From positions 124,001-188,000 of the forward strand of contig JNEU01001091.1 of the NCBI GenBank assembly GCA_000697475.1: a DNA stretch of 64,000 bases, written 5' to 3'. Made by a program: the position numbers and the translations under genes. This document shows, one piece after another, positions 22,027-35,832 of the stretch (positions are counted from its first letter, which is position 1; every line of letters begins with the position of its first letter). The stretch is from Lichtheimia corymbifera B2541. Taxonomy: Eukaryota; Mucoromycota; Mucoromycetes; Mucorales; Lichtheimiaceae. The notes under the pieces were generated by a model. It was given only the letters and a program-made list of their open reading frames with translations. It was not told where the DNA came from and searched no databases.

Positions 22027-25000
22027 ATGGGCGTGAAAACAAAGATCCATTTTGGGTAAGTAAATCAAGGGCCCTTTTCCTTTCCCTTTGGTTCTCAATG
22101 TTGTTCTCTTTTACAGCTTTCTCTTGTTGTTTTCAATGGTTCCTTCTTCACAACATACGACAACAAAAGAAGATGATTCTACACAGCAAAGCAATGACAG
22201 TGGGGGTCGTAACCAAGGCTTCACCAGTTGGTTATGTGATGCTCTCTTTGGCAAGCCAGAAACCACGCCATCACCGATACCACCACCAGCACAACAACAA
22301 TCATCAACATCATCATCAGTATTGACAAGTCCTTTTCGTCCACCAACAGAAGCTGTTTCCAATCTTCCTCCATTAACAGAAAGCCCTCCACCAGTACCAC
22401 CTCCACGTAGAAATCATCATCGTCGTCAACAACAACAAATGGCAACTAGTCCTTCATCATCTGTTCCACCTATCATCCAATCACCCATGTCAGCTACATC
22501 AACCGCACCTCGTCCAAATTCGACTTTATTCCCTCGATATCAGCAACATGTCAATCGCGTATCTACGACAAGCACCCTTGTTGATGACACAGATCCAAAC
22601 GATGATATCACGAGCACTCGTATGCATTATGGAAGAGCACCTTCTCACACTGCAAGGCGATATGCCACACAACACGTGCGCTTGACAAAAGGAAACTTTG
22701 TCATCCAGAGAGATGTCCCTGACGATTTGCAACAGCATTTGCCACGCAAGGGTGAAGAATTCACAAGGATGCGATACACGGCAGTGACATGTGACCCAGA
22801 TGACTTTCCATACAAAAACTACACACTTCGTCAACAGCATTATGGGAGAGATACTGAGCTCTTTATTGTCATTACAATGTATAATGTACGTATACCTTCA
22901 TCTTGATGATACTTGTAAAACTAAAAGACTTATATCGATCATCATTTAGGAAGATGAAATTTTATTTGCTCGCACAATGCACGGGGTTATGAAAAACATT
23001 GCACATTTATGCAAGCAAAAGAGATGCAATACATGGAATACCGATGGATGGAAGAAGGTGGTCGTCGCCATTGTCGCCGATGGACGCAAAGTGATCAACA
23101 AGCGTGTACTCAACATGCTTGCCGCTATGGGGATATATCAATCAGGTGTAGCAAAGAGCGAGGTCGATGATAGGCCAGTGACAGCACATCTCTACGAGGT
23201 ATATAATACAACATCACCATTCAAATTAATCCCATTTGTAACTCATCCTTTGATACTTAGTATACAACACAAATCTCATTCGATGAAAATATGGTGCGTA
23301 AAGGTGCAGACAAAGGCCTTGTACCAGTCCAAATGTTATTCTGTCTCAAGGAAAAGAACGCCAAAAAGATCAATTCTCATCGGTGGTTCTTCAATGCGTT
23401 TGGCCCTTTACTCAAGCCCAATGTCTGTGTTTTGCTTGATGTTGGTACGCGACCGGGCAATGTCAGCATACATCAATTATGGAAAACGTTTGATATGCAT
23501 CCAAATGTTGGTGGTGCGTGTGGTGAAATCCGAGCCATGCTGGGTCCTGGCTGTCGACATTTGATCAACCCACTGGTGGCTGCGCAGAATTTCGAATACA
23601 AAATGTCCAACATTCTTGACAAGCCTATGGAGAGCGTCTTTGGATACATTTCTGTATTGCCTGGTGCGTTTTCAGCCTATCGATATGCTGCATTGCAAAA
23701 TGACATTAATGGTCGCGGTCCATTGGAAAAGTACTTTAAAGGCGAGACACTGCATACCGATGGTGGATTATTCGAAGCCAACATGTATCTTGCTGAGGAT
23801 CGTATCCTGTGCTTTGAATTGGTCGCCAAAAAGGGTGAACGATGGCTACTACAATATTGCAATAGTGCCTTTGCAGAAACGGATGTCCCAGACGGATTAC
23901 CCGAGTTTATCTCACAGCGACGTCGATGGCTGAATGGTAGCTTTTTTGCTGGAGTATACAGCCTATGGCATTTTCGATCCATGTGGCGTAGCCGGCACTC
24001 TTTTACTCGCTTGGTCCTGCTTACGATTGAGACTTTATACAACATTATCAGCTTAATATTTAATTGGATTGCATTGGTAAGTACTGGATGTTATCACTAG
24101 GATTGGAACACTTGTTAATCATGTAGTTTTCTTTTTCACCATAGGGTAACTTTTATATCGCCTTCTACTTTATCACCAAGAGTCTTGCAGATGATACGGT
24201 GGATCCTTTTGGGAACGGATGGGGTAGCAGGCTGTTCGATGCTTTTCGATACATTTATTTATTTGTCATCGTGGTGGTTTTCATCTGCTCAATGGGAAAC
24301 CGACCACAAGTGTAAGTTACTATTATCCCTATTGATTGGATCACGCACCTACTGTTGCTAACAATCACATATATCTAGCACCAAGTGGTTATTCATTGGA
24401 TGCCTGACCGTATTTTCGCTTTTGATGGCATACATGTTATTTGCGTCGGCATGGCTGATTTATAAAGGCATTGAGCTTGCTAAAGAGGATATCGCATGGA
24501 CCGACGATAGTGGCACCAATATAGTCCTTGCTCTTGAAAATCCCGGATTACGAAACATGATTGTCTCTGTTCTTGCTACTTATGGGTTATACATTGTATC
24601 AAGCTTGTTGTATCGCCAGCCTATTACCATCATACTAAGCTTCCTGCCATACCTGATCCTGCTACCCGGGTTTACCAACATCCTCAACATCTATGCCTTT
24701 TGTAATACCCATGATGTCAGGTAAGTCTTATCCGGCTGTACTACAGGTGATTGTCATTGGCTGATAAATCATATACTTTATAGTTGGGGAACCAAAGGGG
24801 ATAACAGTATATCCAAGGACCTCGGTGTTGTCAAGAAAAAGAAAACTAAGGATGGACAATCTGACGACGATTCATTTGAGGAAGTACTGCCAGCCGATAT
24901 GCTTGATGCCAACACACAATATCAAGAAGCACTGCAAGATTTGGAGAAAAAACAAGTGGAAAAAGAGGTTCGTGCAGGTTATTCATGTTCTAAAAGATAT

Positions 25001-25269
25001 GCTTACATTTGCTTGTTTTCGTGTAGCCACCCAAGAAGCATGACAAGGAGGATTATTATCGATCATTCCGCACCTATCTTGTGCTTGCATGGATTGCATG
25101 TAATGCTTTATTGATTGCACTCGTTACATCTACACAATACGATACCTTATATAAGGACTCGACAGGCACCACGTATATGGCCTTTATATTGTGGGCAAAT
25201 GCAGGGCTTGCCGTTTTTCGGTTTATGGGATCGGTCATGTATCTTTTGCTTCGACTATTCACATCATAA
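22027..25269 (+). CDS. Chitin synthase, division 1 (class I/II type)
   Basis: Eight exons: 22027-22055, 22117-22885, 22950-23198, 23261-24076, 24145-24311, 24379-24720, 24784-24967, 25027-25269; 932 residues. The N-terminal 170 residues are Pro/Ser/Gln-rich. Then come the chitin synthase N-domain ([13 protein letters not shown]) and the catalytic domain with [51 protein letters not shown] (EDR) and [14 protein letters not shown] (the QRRRW product-binding motif). At least seven membrane segments follow. It polymerises UDP-GlcNAc into chitin at the plasma membrane. The start codon is uncertain: splicing a 61-nt intron puts ATG 22027 in frame, otherwise ATG 22136 in exon 2 would serve. Intron 7 has a GTTCGT donor. 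Confidence 0.96.
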
Positions 25270-25483
25270 TTCACCACCCCTACATAGATCACGCAGCAGA
25301 TGGAAATAAACACGTGTACTTTTATCTATCTCGATGTATTATACAACACTATGTCTATGTAATCTGTCTATTCTAAGGGGTGGAAGGTAACGTGCTACGT
25401 TGGAGCTCAGAGAGAGAGAGGAAACACGGCCGCCATTTTTAGAGGAACGCTCCTACTTCTTTTTCTTGTACATACCTTTTGTT

Positions 25484-26108
25484 ATGGAACCCCGCCATGA
25501 CCGTGATCAAGCCAAGACGCCAACACATCGACAAAGCTTGCCATTAACTGCTGGTAGACGTGCAACCATTCTGTTTCGCACCTTGGACCATTCACAACCA
25601 CCCGTCGCCAATCCGAACAATCCACCTGAAGTCAATACCCAACTACAACGCGAATATGAAAATATCTGCAAGCTTAACGAAGCAATGGAAACCGTCATTG
25701 ACAACTTCAACCAGACACGCGAAAGCATTCAGGTATGCAAGACAACGATTGAACAAAGTGTGTGTGTATGTGTGTTACAATGTAATAACGAGTGATTGCT
25801 ATATCCAGAATTTCTCCCAAACCGTGGATCAAACAGAGCAACTATTAGACTTGTGGGCATCGATCTTATCACAATCAGAGCATACGAGACTACTGTTAGA
25901 GAATGAACGATGGCAAGGAATAAGCACACCACCACTTGCACCAAGATCACAACCATCTTCTTCACCATCATCATCATCATCAGCAAACCAATTACAACAG
26001 CCACAACAACGATATTCAACGTTACGAAAGCATGAACCATCAAGATCCAGTCTACCACGCACCTCTACCACTACTCGTATTCCTGTTAGACGCACAACAA
26101 AACGATAG
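25484..26108 (+). CDS. DUO1: DASH complex subunit Duo1
   Basis: Two exons, 25484-25732 and 25809-26108, give 182 residues. The Duo1 domain spans residues ~50-125: LQREYENICKLNEAMETVID, then NFNQTRESIQ, DQTEQLLDLWASILSQSEHT and LLLENERWQG, a helical pair with the conserved LLD-W and W-G positions. The C-terminal third is Gln/Ser/Arg-rich and disordered. Duo1 is a subunit of the DASH/Dam1 ring that couples kinetochores to microtubule ends. The gene is tail-to-tail with the histidine kinase, 148 bp apart. Confidence 0.88.
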
Positions 26109-26256
26109 GAATAGACCTTGCATATACCGATTTATAGCCATCCCATTCTTCATTAGCAACAACCATTCATCGTCTTTGCATATGTTACAACGATACTATT
26201 ACGCCGTTTTATTCTCTTTATCTCGCGATAAATCATATGTACAAATATCTAGCTTT

Positions 26257-29200
26257 TTATGATGATGGCGTATATAAATGCTGGGGACTACAATATCGAC
26301 GAAGTACAGCTGCGAGATCCTTTTGCATTAATGGTTTGACCAAATAATCCGTCATTCCTGCATCGAGACATTTTTGTTGTGCTGTTTTTTGAACATCAGC
26401 TAAAGGGGAAAGAGAGCGATTGAGTCAATGAAGGGGATGAGGGGAAAATGTCACCTATGAAGACGTACCTGTGAGAGCAATGATAGGCATTGGCTCTGCC
26501 ACATGCATTTCAGCTTCCAATTGTCTAATCTTTTTTGTTGCTTCAATCCCATCACATCCAGGCATATGGTGATCGATCCATGCAAGTAAAAAGTAATCAG
26601 GTCCTCGTTTTGTCCATGTCTTGATACACTCGAAACCATTGTTACATGTTTCTACTACAAAGCCTAGTCGTGCCAATTGTTTGACAAGCAGCTTTTGGGC
26701 GACGGGATTGTCTTCTGCAACCAAGATACGCTGACCTTGGAATATGGCCAGCTCTTCTGGTGTAAATGCTTCATTGCTCCGTTGTTTCATGTAAGGAGAT
26801 GAAAAGGAAGGCTTGATATCATGTGGTTCATTCTCGGCAGAGATGGTATTGGCTGGGATCGTATCATCCTCCGTCTCATGTACACGCCGTGTCAATGCTG
26901 CTGCTGCACCACGAGCAATGGTGGATACCAAAGGTGTGGGTGGTGGCATGCGTTCAGTTTCCAAGGATTCGTGATGATTGGATAAATAGGATGGTACTTT
27001 GAGATCAAATACTTGAATGAATGTCTTGAGTAGCTTGCCTCGGCGTACAGGTTTGGTGATGCGTGTGACTCTGGCATCATAGGCATGTTGCTGAAGTTCA
27101 TTACGAACCGCCTTTCCGGCTACAATCTGGCGGCGGATACTATCCATGGCTGGTGCGTATAATAGCAAGATATGGAGACCACATAGCATTGGATCCATCT
27201 CAGTCGCATCAATTATCTCTCGCATGGCTTCAGAGGGTGGTGCATCCACCAAGAAACAATCAAAAGGATGCCCCTCTTTGGCATGAGCACGTGCTACTTC
27301 AAGACCTTGGTGAGGCGTATCGACACGAACCACATCCAATGTTGGCAACAATCCCTTGATCATATCCGCTTGACGTGCCGAAGTGCTAAGCAATAAGCGC
27401 CGTGGTCCCACCAGTTGGATCAATTCTTCAATCTCTCGATGACGTCGATCCGAATCAACACCAGGCTCGGCCACGGAGGATGGCTTCATCACTCGTACTC
27501 GGAAATGGAACGTCGATCCTTCATTGATTTGTGACTCGACCCAAATATCGCCACCCATTAACCGTACAAGCTCCAGACAAATGGAAAGCCCAAGACCTGT
27601 TCCTCCAAAATTCCTTGTTGTCGACCCATCCACTTGGCTAAAAGGTACAAATAGGCTCTTGATAGACTCCTGACTCATCCCAATGCCGGTGTCCTGGACT
27701 GAGAATTTGAGCATCAGCTCATCCTCTTTCAACGGTGGTCCTGGTGGCTCTTTCTCTACGCTGCATCGCACCACAACTTCTCCCTGTTGCGTAAATTTGA
27801 TGGCATTTCCTACACACATATATATATGTCCCAATGTTAGTTTCACGCTATCCCTCGATACAGTCCATTGCCTATTCTTACCAATAAGATTCATCAATAT
27901 CCTATCAAGGAACCAACAAATCTGATTAGCATGAAACTAGCCATCACATCCCATAAACAGGAGACAAAAACTTACTGGCCAATGCGATTTCCATCACCAT
28001 ATATCATAGGTGGTACATCAGGATCGGTAAAACACGTCAATTCCAATTTCTTGTTACTCGCAAGGGTGATCAAAAGCTCCACGCGATCCTCGATTAAATC
28101 TTCGATATAGAATAGTCCACAGTGTAATTTGACTTTGCGAGCTTCCAGCTTTGAGAAATCCAATAGATCATCTATATAGTAGCAATGTTCAATCAGTCGC
28201 TCCCCTCCCGTAATCCATCGTAGCTATGTCAACGACTTACCAATGATCTGTAAAAGCATTTCACAACTTTGTTTTGCAATAAATACAAATTCACGCTGCT
28301 CAGGATCCAATTGTGTCTCGGTCAAAAGATCAATCATTCCGTAAAAGCCAGAAAATGGTGTCCGAAGTTCGTGTGCTGAAAAGATAAATGAGCAAATGAT
28401 ATCAAAAGTGCCATCATTCACTTACACATGTTTGCAAGGAAATTGGACTTTAGCTTGGTTGCTTTGAGCGCTTGTTCACGACTTGATCGAGCTTCCTCTA
28501 GAGCCTCCCGTTGCTTTTCAATCATGCGTGCATTGGCTTGCGTTGCCTTTTGAACCGACTTGAACAATAATGCGTTGGTGATAGAGATGCCGATTTGGTG
28601 ACAAAGGATATGTAGCACGGTCACATGTTTGGGGGTGAACGTGTTGAGGTTCGCCTGAAGATATAATACACCCACAAGCGTATTCTTGTGTATGCAGGGT
28701 ATACATATCACAGATTTTGGTCCGGTGTGTGCAAACCAATTCCCGGTAGCGAATCGGGTATCTTCGCGTATGTTGGGTATAAACAGGATCGTTTGCGTGT
28801 GGATAACGTAGTGCACCACCAACGTCGATATAAGTCCTTTATCGTCATTCAATGGCATGGGTGGGTCGTATGTCTCGCATCCAGATTGGTTGGAATGTGC
28901 CGCGACACCAAATGAGCCTTCTTTGATAATGATGGCACCCGATTCAGCTGCAGAATTGGTCATAATAATACCCATCATCTTTTTCAGTAGCTCATCAAAG
29001 GAATTCATCTCGTTGGAAATAACTACACCATAATCGCCTGTTAATAGTTGTTATTGACAACAACATCCCCTTTTTTCCTCTTTACCTTGTGAGCTTTTGA
29101 TAATGGAAGTGAGATCGACAATATCAAGAGAAAGAATAGCTGCCTCTGAAGTCAAAGAGTCGCTGCCACTTAATTCACTGATGGTTGGTGTAGGTAGAAT

Positions 29201-32200
29201 CTCATCCCAAACAGCACCATGTTCAACCGATTGATAGACATCCTGCTCGTCTGTTTGGACTGCGACATCCACAGCTTGGACCATTTTTGCATCATTATTG
29301 TTGAGGACGTTGTCGTGCTTTTCAGTCAAGTGATGTGCGACACCCCAAGCATCCACAGCATTGTACATGCCAAGCGCTTCTTGTAACATGGGCATCGCCA
29401 GCATTCGCATGTTGCGTCGAATATATTGCTCAGCAATCAACTGATAGGCCAATGCCAGGAATGGATACCATTTTCCTTTAGTGCCGAGTTCGAGTGCGTC
29501 ATTGTATAACTGTGCCGCCTTAGGATCATCCGTCAAAGTAGCCATCTCCGCATCCTACGTAGATAACAGCATCATTTGTGAATAAAGGCGTCAAAATGGA
29601 AAGAAGTAAACCATGCTACGTACCACCAATACTTTGTACATTTGGTAATTCGTTGTTGCATGAGTCGCCCACTCTTGAAGCATTTCTCGGTTTTGGTCGA
29701 CTTGTCCAAGATACGTATTGCGGGTCGCATCATCCAATTGTTCGTCTCGGAGACATGCAATCAAAGCAATGGTATGATAAAAGATGGCAATGCCAATGTG
29801 TCGATGTCCGGGATGATGAATGGCTGTATCAAGTATTTTGAATCCAAGCTGTGCTGCTTCGTGGTGACGATCAAAATGCACCAATACAATGATCTTAAGA
29901 CTCCAATGCCTGTAATTTGTTGTCAGTGCCTATGTCATTCGCGGGGTATTCTGCGTTGAACACTCACCAATTGAATATGCTGCCTGCATTAGAGCTCTGT
30001 CGATGTACCTCATCCAAAAACAAGCGTTCCTTGAAACTGGAATCAGCAATGCCATAGTCATCCAGTACTTGTAGCATATCCTTGTCCACAGTCGTCTTGC
30101 CTTGAAGAGCCAATACTGTACGCCATAAAGAGACATTGAGCGTCAACACCACGTCTTTTTCGTCGTCCGCAGATTCATCAATGCGCTCATCCAGATAGCT
30201 TTGCAATTCAGAAAGGTTGCATCCCGTATAAAAGAGTGTTGTGGAAATGTGGAATAATGCCATGGAGGAGAATATCTTGTCACCGCCTGCCACAGCATAC
30301 TTGTATGCACGTTCGAAATGGGCAATGCAATCGCGAAAATGACACCCAGACCACTGTGAAAGCATGCCATGATATACGACAATAGCTTGTGCAATTTCTG
30401 GATTCCCTCCATACTTTCCATTGATATCCAAGCCAAGCTCACCAAGTTTGGCACCGAATTCATATTCTTTTAATCGTGCTGCCGTGCATCCCAACCATGT
30501 GAAACCACTGCCGCTGGTTACACCGTATCCATGCTGCAAAGATAGCTGTACGAGCTTGATAGCTACCAAGTCCACGAGATGAGGGCTGAGCCAATATGCA
30601 CCGGTGCATGCTTCATTCAGCAAAGTCATGATGGCTAAAATGCGCCTGTCCTTGCATCGTTCACGATCTCTCAAGGCTTCGAATCCAATATCCATGATCT
30701 GTTGTTTCACTTGGGTGTACAATAGTAAAATATGGGCTGGGTTGCTGTTATCAGCAGGAAGAGGTACGGGTTCATCCTTCAAAAAGACATCATTCATGCC
30801 GAGCTCTCTCAATGCATCAATAATGGCTTCAATGCCACGATCATTTTGCTGAAGTTGGAAATACATGCGTGCTTGAACACGCCATGCCCTTGCACGTTCC
30901 ACAGGTCGATTCGCAGTATGTGCCATGATCTCATCGAGTAAATGATCAGCCTCTGTGCGCCGATTGCTCCACCACTCCAATTCCGCCATCCGCAAATACA
31001 AGTCGAGCGTTTCACGATAGGAGCTGTCACGTGAAAAGATATCTTCATCTTCAACCCATGGATTCGGAGGCAACAGCGCCATTGCATGCGAGTAATAGGT
31101 ATGTCCAATTCTTGAAGCACCCGAGTTGACAGCTTCTTCACCTGCTTTGCATAGCACTTGTCGATACTTTGTACGATTACGGAAGCGTTTGATAAGATCC
31201 ACACTTTTGACAAAATGGTCCGCCATCATGAAAACATCATCGCTGTCGCTATCAACCATAAACATTTGGCCAATACGTAGATGCATCCTTTCTCGATCCT
31301 TTTCATCAATCAGCATGGCTGCAGCCTGATAATATCGGTCGTGTGTAAACTGGTAATGATTGTTGCCAACCGTGGTCTGAATGATTCCTTCATGCAATGC
31401 CATTTGTAGTGCTGCCATAATTTGATTGCCTCGCTTAGTATCCCCATGTGTCGGTGAATGATAAGCGTCCATCGGAGCGTATTCAAGTTGCTCGACAAAG
31501 GAGGTCCGTTGTTGTTGTACTTGCTCACTCGTACAGCTGCTAACGCTGACAGAATCGCTAAAGTCGCTGCACGCAGGATCTGTGGCCGAATCATCCATTG
31601 TAGACAAATCCGTGGCAACCATCAGCCACTTTATCTGACGAAAATCAAACGCACTACCGATAAGGCTCGCCCACATGAGAAAGGCTTGTGTATGCTGATC
31701 CATCTCTTTGAGATACGATACAAGATGTTGAACGTCAAGCACAGCGCCTGCAAAACCAGGATCATTGTTGCTGTTGTTGCTGTTATTGGATCCTCCGCGG
31801 TTGTTGGATGGTTTGGGTGGATATAGAATTTGTGCAATATTGTCCAATCGAAATTTCCACTGCTTATCCTCCCAATCGAACCATAAATCCCCCTTTCGTT
31901 TCATCATCAACAGAAATTGCTTTGCATAAAAAGGATTGCCATGTGTGCGATGATAAACTATCTCGCCAAGAGGTCGAACGGCGTCAAGCGTACGATGCAG
32001 GGTATGGTTAACAAGTTGATGGATCGCGTCGATTCCCAAGGGTGCCAATTTGATGGTCGTCACGTGAGCGTCGGGCATTTCGTGATCAGGTACCAGCTCA
32101 TCTCGAATACAATCGGGTAATCGTTCGATATCTCGACATGTGAGGATGATAAGCATCTTGATTCGGGCATCAATCAAACTTGATATAAGGTATAGAGATG

Positions 32201-34574
32201 CTTCATCTAGTTAAAGTATGACCCATATTAACACGTTGCTTCTGCCAGATATGTATTAGTATAATATCTACCGGCTTCCAATAAGTCATCTAGGAACTAG
32301 CAAATCAGGGATGAGTACCTATATATATATGCACATCAGATGTATTCTTACCAGGGTGATGGGCTTCTTTTGGGTGATAGTGCGTAATACATTCAGGAAC
32401 ACCTAATAGTAAAATGAAATTAAACACCATGCGGCGATTTGAGCTACATCATTGCCCTTTTTCTTTACCGCATGAAAACGACTTTCAGCATTGGGGATCA
32501 TATCTTCTTCCAAATCATTGTGATCATGGTCACTGAGGATCGGCTTGAGTTCAGGAACCATTCCAACCATGAGCCGTACGTTACTGAAATGAGGTCCCAG
32601 CTGCTGTTTGAGATCGCAATAAAAGTCTTGAATGACGGTCTCGGACTCGGTGAGTAATTGGCGTAGAATGGATGATAAGCATCGTAGCAAGCCATTGTAA
32701 GGACGTTGTTGATTCGAATCAAACTTTGCTGTGCCCAAGTAACCGTATTGTCGAGCATAATTGTGAATGGCGGATACTAGGGTGGATTTGCCTGAATCAT
32801 CATAGATTGGTTACACAGCATGCAAATCATGATATGCCATGTTATCATACCTATGCCTCCTGGGCCTGTGATCACGATGACTTCGGATAAAGGCTTGTCC
32901 AAAGGTGATGATATCCGTGTGGGAGTGGTTGTAGATGACACTTGATCATATTCTCGTTGTGCTGATCTTAAAATGGCAGCTCGCAACAACTCAATCTCGT
33001 GTTCTCGACCGAAGATTGCGCTTGGAAATTGGAAAACAGAATTAATATCATGCAGCGCCAGAGGGAAAAAGAGCAATGACTAGGTAAGATTTAAGGTTGG
33101 TCACACACATGAACATATTTCCCATGTACAAGACTAATACTACTCACTTCATCTCCTTCCCCTTGTAATCGTCTCAAGCATTCGATCAGATCTTCACGCA
33201 CACCATAGGCACTATTGTATCTTTCATCAACTGCCTTGTTATATGTTTATATTAGCGCGGGTTGTTTGAATTGCTGATACATCATATTGCAACCTCACCT
33301 TCCGTGTCATTTTATCAATAATCAAGCTCAATGCTGTTGGTACATCGGATCGTATGGTATGAACAAGAGGGACATTTTGTGATAAGGCAGCTTGAATGAC
33401 TGACATTGGAGATCCTTCGAATGGCGTTTGTCCGGTAAGTATCACAAAGAACATGATACCCAATGAATAAAGATCGGTGCGATGGTCGAGAACATTGGAA
33501 GTACGACCCGTTTGCTCCTAACATGTCCCACATTAAGTAAGTTTGACTTGTTTACATGACTCTGAAAAATGATCTTACAGGGCTAACATAAGCAAGCGCA
33601 TGTTGGAAACCACGTGTAGAAGAGGTTGGAAGAAATCGGCTGGATGGATCTAAAATCGTCGGGTCGTCCAAGAGATCATCATGCGTAGCTGCTGCCATGA
33701 CAGCACGTCGCCATCCTGAACTTGTCAATAGCATATCTTCATAAGACTTTAGGCCAGCACCGAAATTCCATATCTTGACGGTGATGCCATCATCTTCTGT
33801 TGTATGCCAATGGAATGCTGAAGGGCGTAATTCACCGTGGATGATGCCGTTTGAGTGTAATAATTGAAGACAAGAACAGCATTCAATAGCGAATTTGAGA
33901 AACGTTTTGATATCGATTAAGGGGTTGTAAGAAGAAGAAGAAGGTATCGGGCTGGTATTGATGGGTGGAGATGATGGTGATGATTTGCCTTCATATTGTT
34001 GCAATGGAGGTGAACTGACAGAAAGGCGATAATGTGAAAAGAAACGTTGTTCCAAGTAGACAAGGTCATCGTTGGCACCCTTGTCGGCATAAATAAGGGC
34101 GGTCAAGCCGTCTTGTGACAAGGTAACTAGCTCGACCACCTGAGGAATGTACCGCTTGCCATCAGGTTGTGAATACAATCGTCGTGCAATGTAGTACTCT
34201 CGTTCAAGTCGAATCGTGTAGGGTGACAATTTCGCTAATACTGGCAACTCATCGCTCAATCTGCACACAAAGAAAGTCAACACGAAAGAAGGGAAAGGGT
34301 GACCTGCATACATAGTACCCCACTTTTTATCTTCCTCCACCCTCCGCGCTACGTACCGTTTCCCAATGGCAATGGCCATGAGTCCTCCAGAACCTGGAAG
34401 CAGTGTTGGCTTCCCAAAGGAGTAGTTTGGTATCAGAATAGTATACGCCTCATAGTTGATATTAAAGTTTGCTTGTGGTGGTGCCCGAGAGAGGAGACGA
34501 TCAAGGTTTTGTGAGGTGTATTTACGCTTGTTGCCACCATTATTATAATGGGCAACCGGCTGGCGTTGCGACAT
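26257..34574 (-). CDS. Giant hybrid histidine kinase with kinase-like head, AAA-type ATPase, GAF and receiver (group X type)
   Basis: Seventeen exons from 34574-34357 to 26399-26257 give 2424 residues. Order: a Ser/Thr-kinase-like domain (~30-395; LQLLHSNGIIHGELRPSAF, KIWNFGAG, AYVSPEQTGR), a P-loop ATPase (IFGREHE, GPGGIGKSTL at ~475, FLDDLLEADEASLYL), a long helical TPR-like region, a GAF domain (~1620-1770), HisKA (FLANMSHELRTPFSG, phospho-His ~1815), HATPase (NAIKFTQQGEVVV, VQDTGIGMS, FGGTGLGLSI), a degenerate receiver-like stretch, and a C-terminal receiver (ILVAEDNP, phospho-Asp in WIDHHMPGCDG, DYLVKPL). The plan matches S. pombe Mak2/Mak3-like and Candida Chk1-like stress-sensing kinases. 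The kinase head lacks the catalytic Asp of both HRD and DFG. Exons of 25 and 20 nt (32296-32272, 27901-27882) are needed to keep the conserved motifs. Confidence 0.95.
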
Positions 34575-34727
34575 GGCAAACAAGGGTAAAAGAAGTGTGT
34601 TCTTAATAAGAAAGAGAAAGAAAAAGAGAAAAAAAGTTGGGATGATTTACATCCCGGAAACAGTGCGACATTTCTGTTATGTCGTACATGCGGGTTAAAA
34701 AATAGAATCATGCGCACTCTACTCTCT

Positions 34728-35832
34728 TTATGTTTCTACCTCTTTATTGTTACTGGGTCGTTGATTATTTAGTACAATGATATTAGGTCGATTTCCTCCA
34801 GGGGGTGCGAGTGGTGGTTGTGGTGGTGGAGCATTCATTCCAGCAGTAACATTAGCACCAGTGGGAGGAGGAGGAGGAGGAGCTCCACCACCCCCTCGTG
34901 CCATTATCATATTGGGATCATCGAGTAAAGGCCCGCCTTGGATTTGGGACATCTGATGTTGCGGTAAGGGCACGTGGTGGTCAATCGGTATACCCATGAT
35001 CTGTGATAATCGAATTGCTTTCTTGATACGATAAGATCGAAAACATGCAGCCCAGTATACCTATGTAAACCCCTTCCTATGTTAAAATAGAATCTTAAAC
35101 ATGAAATCATAATACTTGCATAAAAGGCTGTCATCATCATAAATGATAGTAGTCCAAATTTAAGTTCATCTTGCCATGCTCGATCGCAGTTGTAAAAGTC
35201 TTGGTCCAACATGTCGGCTGCTGTACCATTGACTGCCGTATGAAACCGATTTGAAGCATTATCGATACACCATGTATTATAGCTGCTGCGTAACGTCATG
35301 AATATGATGGCATTGATAAGGCTGTCGACAAGCACAGCTGCTACCGCCACCATGATCACGTGAGATGTTGTACGAACATAACTATACACATCCTATGTTG
35401 CTGTTAATCACTGGGAATCGTTTCAAGGTATCGCTTACTGACCAGATATACGGCTCCTAAACCCAGCATCCCAATCATGGCCAAAGTCAAGTTCACTACT
35501 CCATATACCACCAACGCCGCTGACTCCATGTATGAATAGAAGGCTGCAGTAGTAGTGTGCATGTTAGGTATCGCAGCAACAATCACATCAATTGGAATTG
35601 CACTCACGACTATTGTTTTGAAATGATAAAACTGCAAAGTATAGCGATATCCCCTACTTGTAAATCTAGTCAGCATATGAACCTTGCTATTAGTGTGGCT
35701 GTCTCTGTATTCCTTTACCGCCCAGAATGCACATGTGATCCCAGCACCGACACGGAGATGCACACATCCGCAACATTTTCGAAGGGATTGATGCCTTGTA
35801 TGAATAACTTTTGGTGGTTGAAAGTAATCCAT
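34728..35832 (-). CDS. Four-TM membrane protein with proline-rich tail, unknown function
   Basis: Five exons (35832-35719, 35653-35608, 35543-35443, 35392-35120, 35060-34728) give 288 residues. After a Cys-rich start (RKCCGCVHLRVG) come four membrane segments, roughly GAGITCAFWAGISLYFAVL, ALVVYGVVNLTLAMIGMLGL, HVIMVAVAAVLVDSLINAII and FGLLSFMMMTAFYVYWAACF. A cytosolic tail starts RSYRIKKAIRLSQIMG and ends in a run of Pro and Gly. Between TM3 and TM4 there are Cys residues (TWCIDNASN, FYNCDR) that could be disulfide-linked. The pattern resembles MARVEL/tetraspan-like fungal proteins, but I recognise no named family. Intron 4 has a GC donor (TAT|GCAAGT) and intron 3 a GTCAGT donor. An alternative unspliced frame covers TM1-TM2, so the 5' model is the least certain part. 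Confidence 0.7.
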
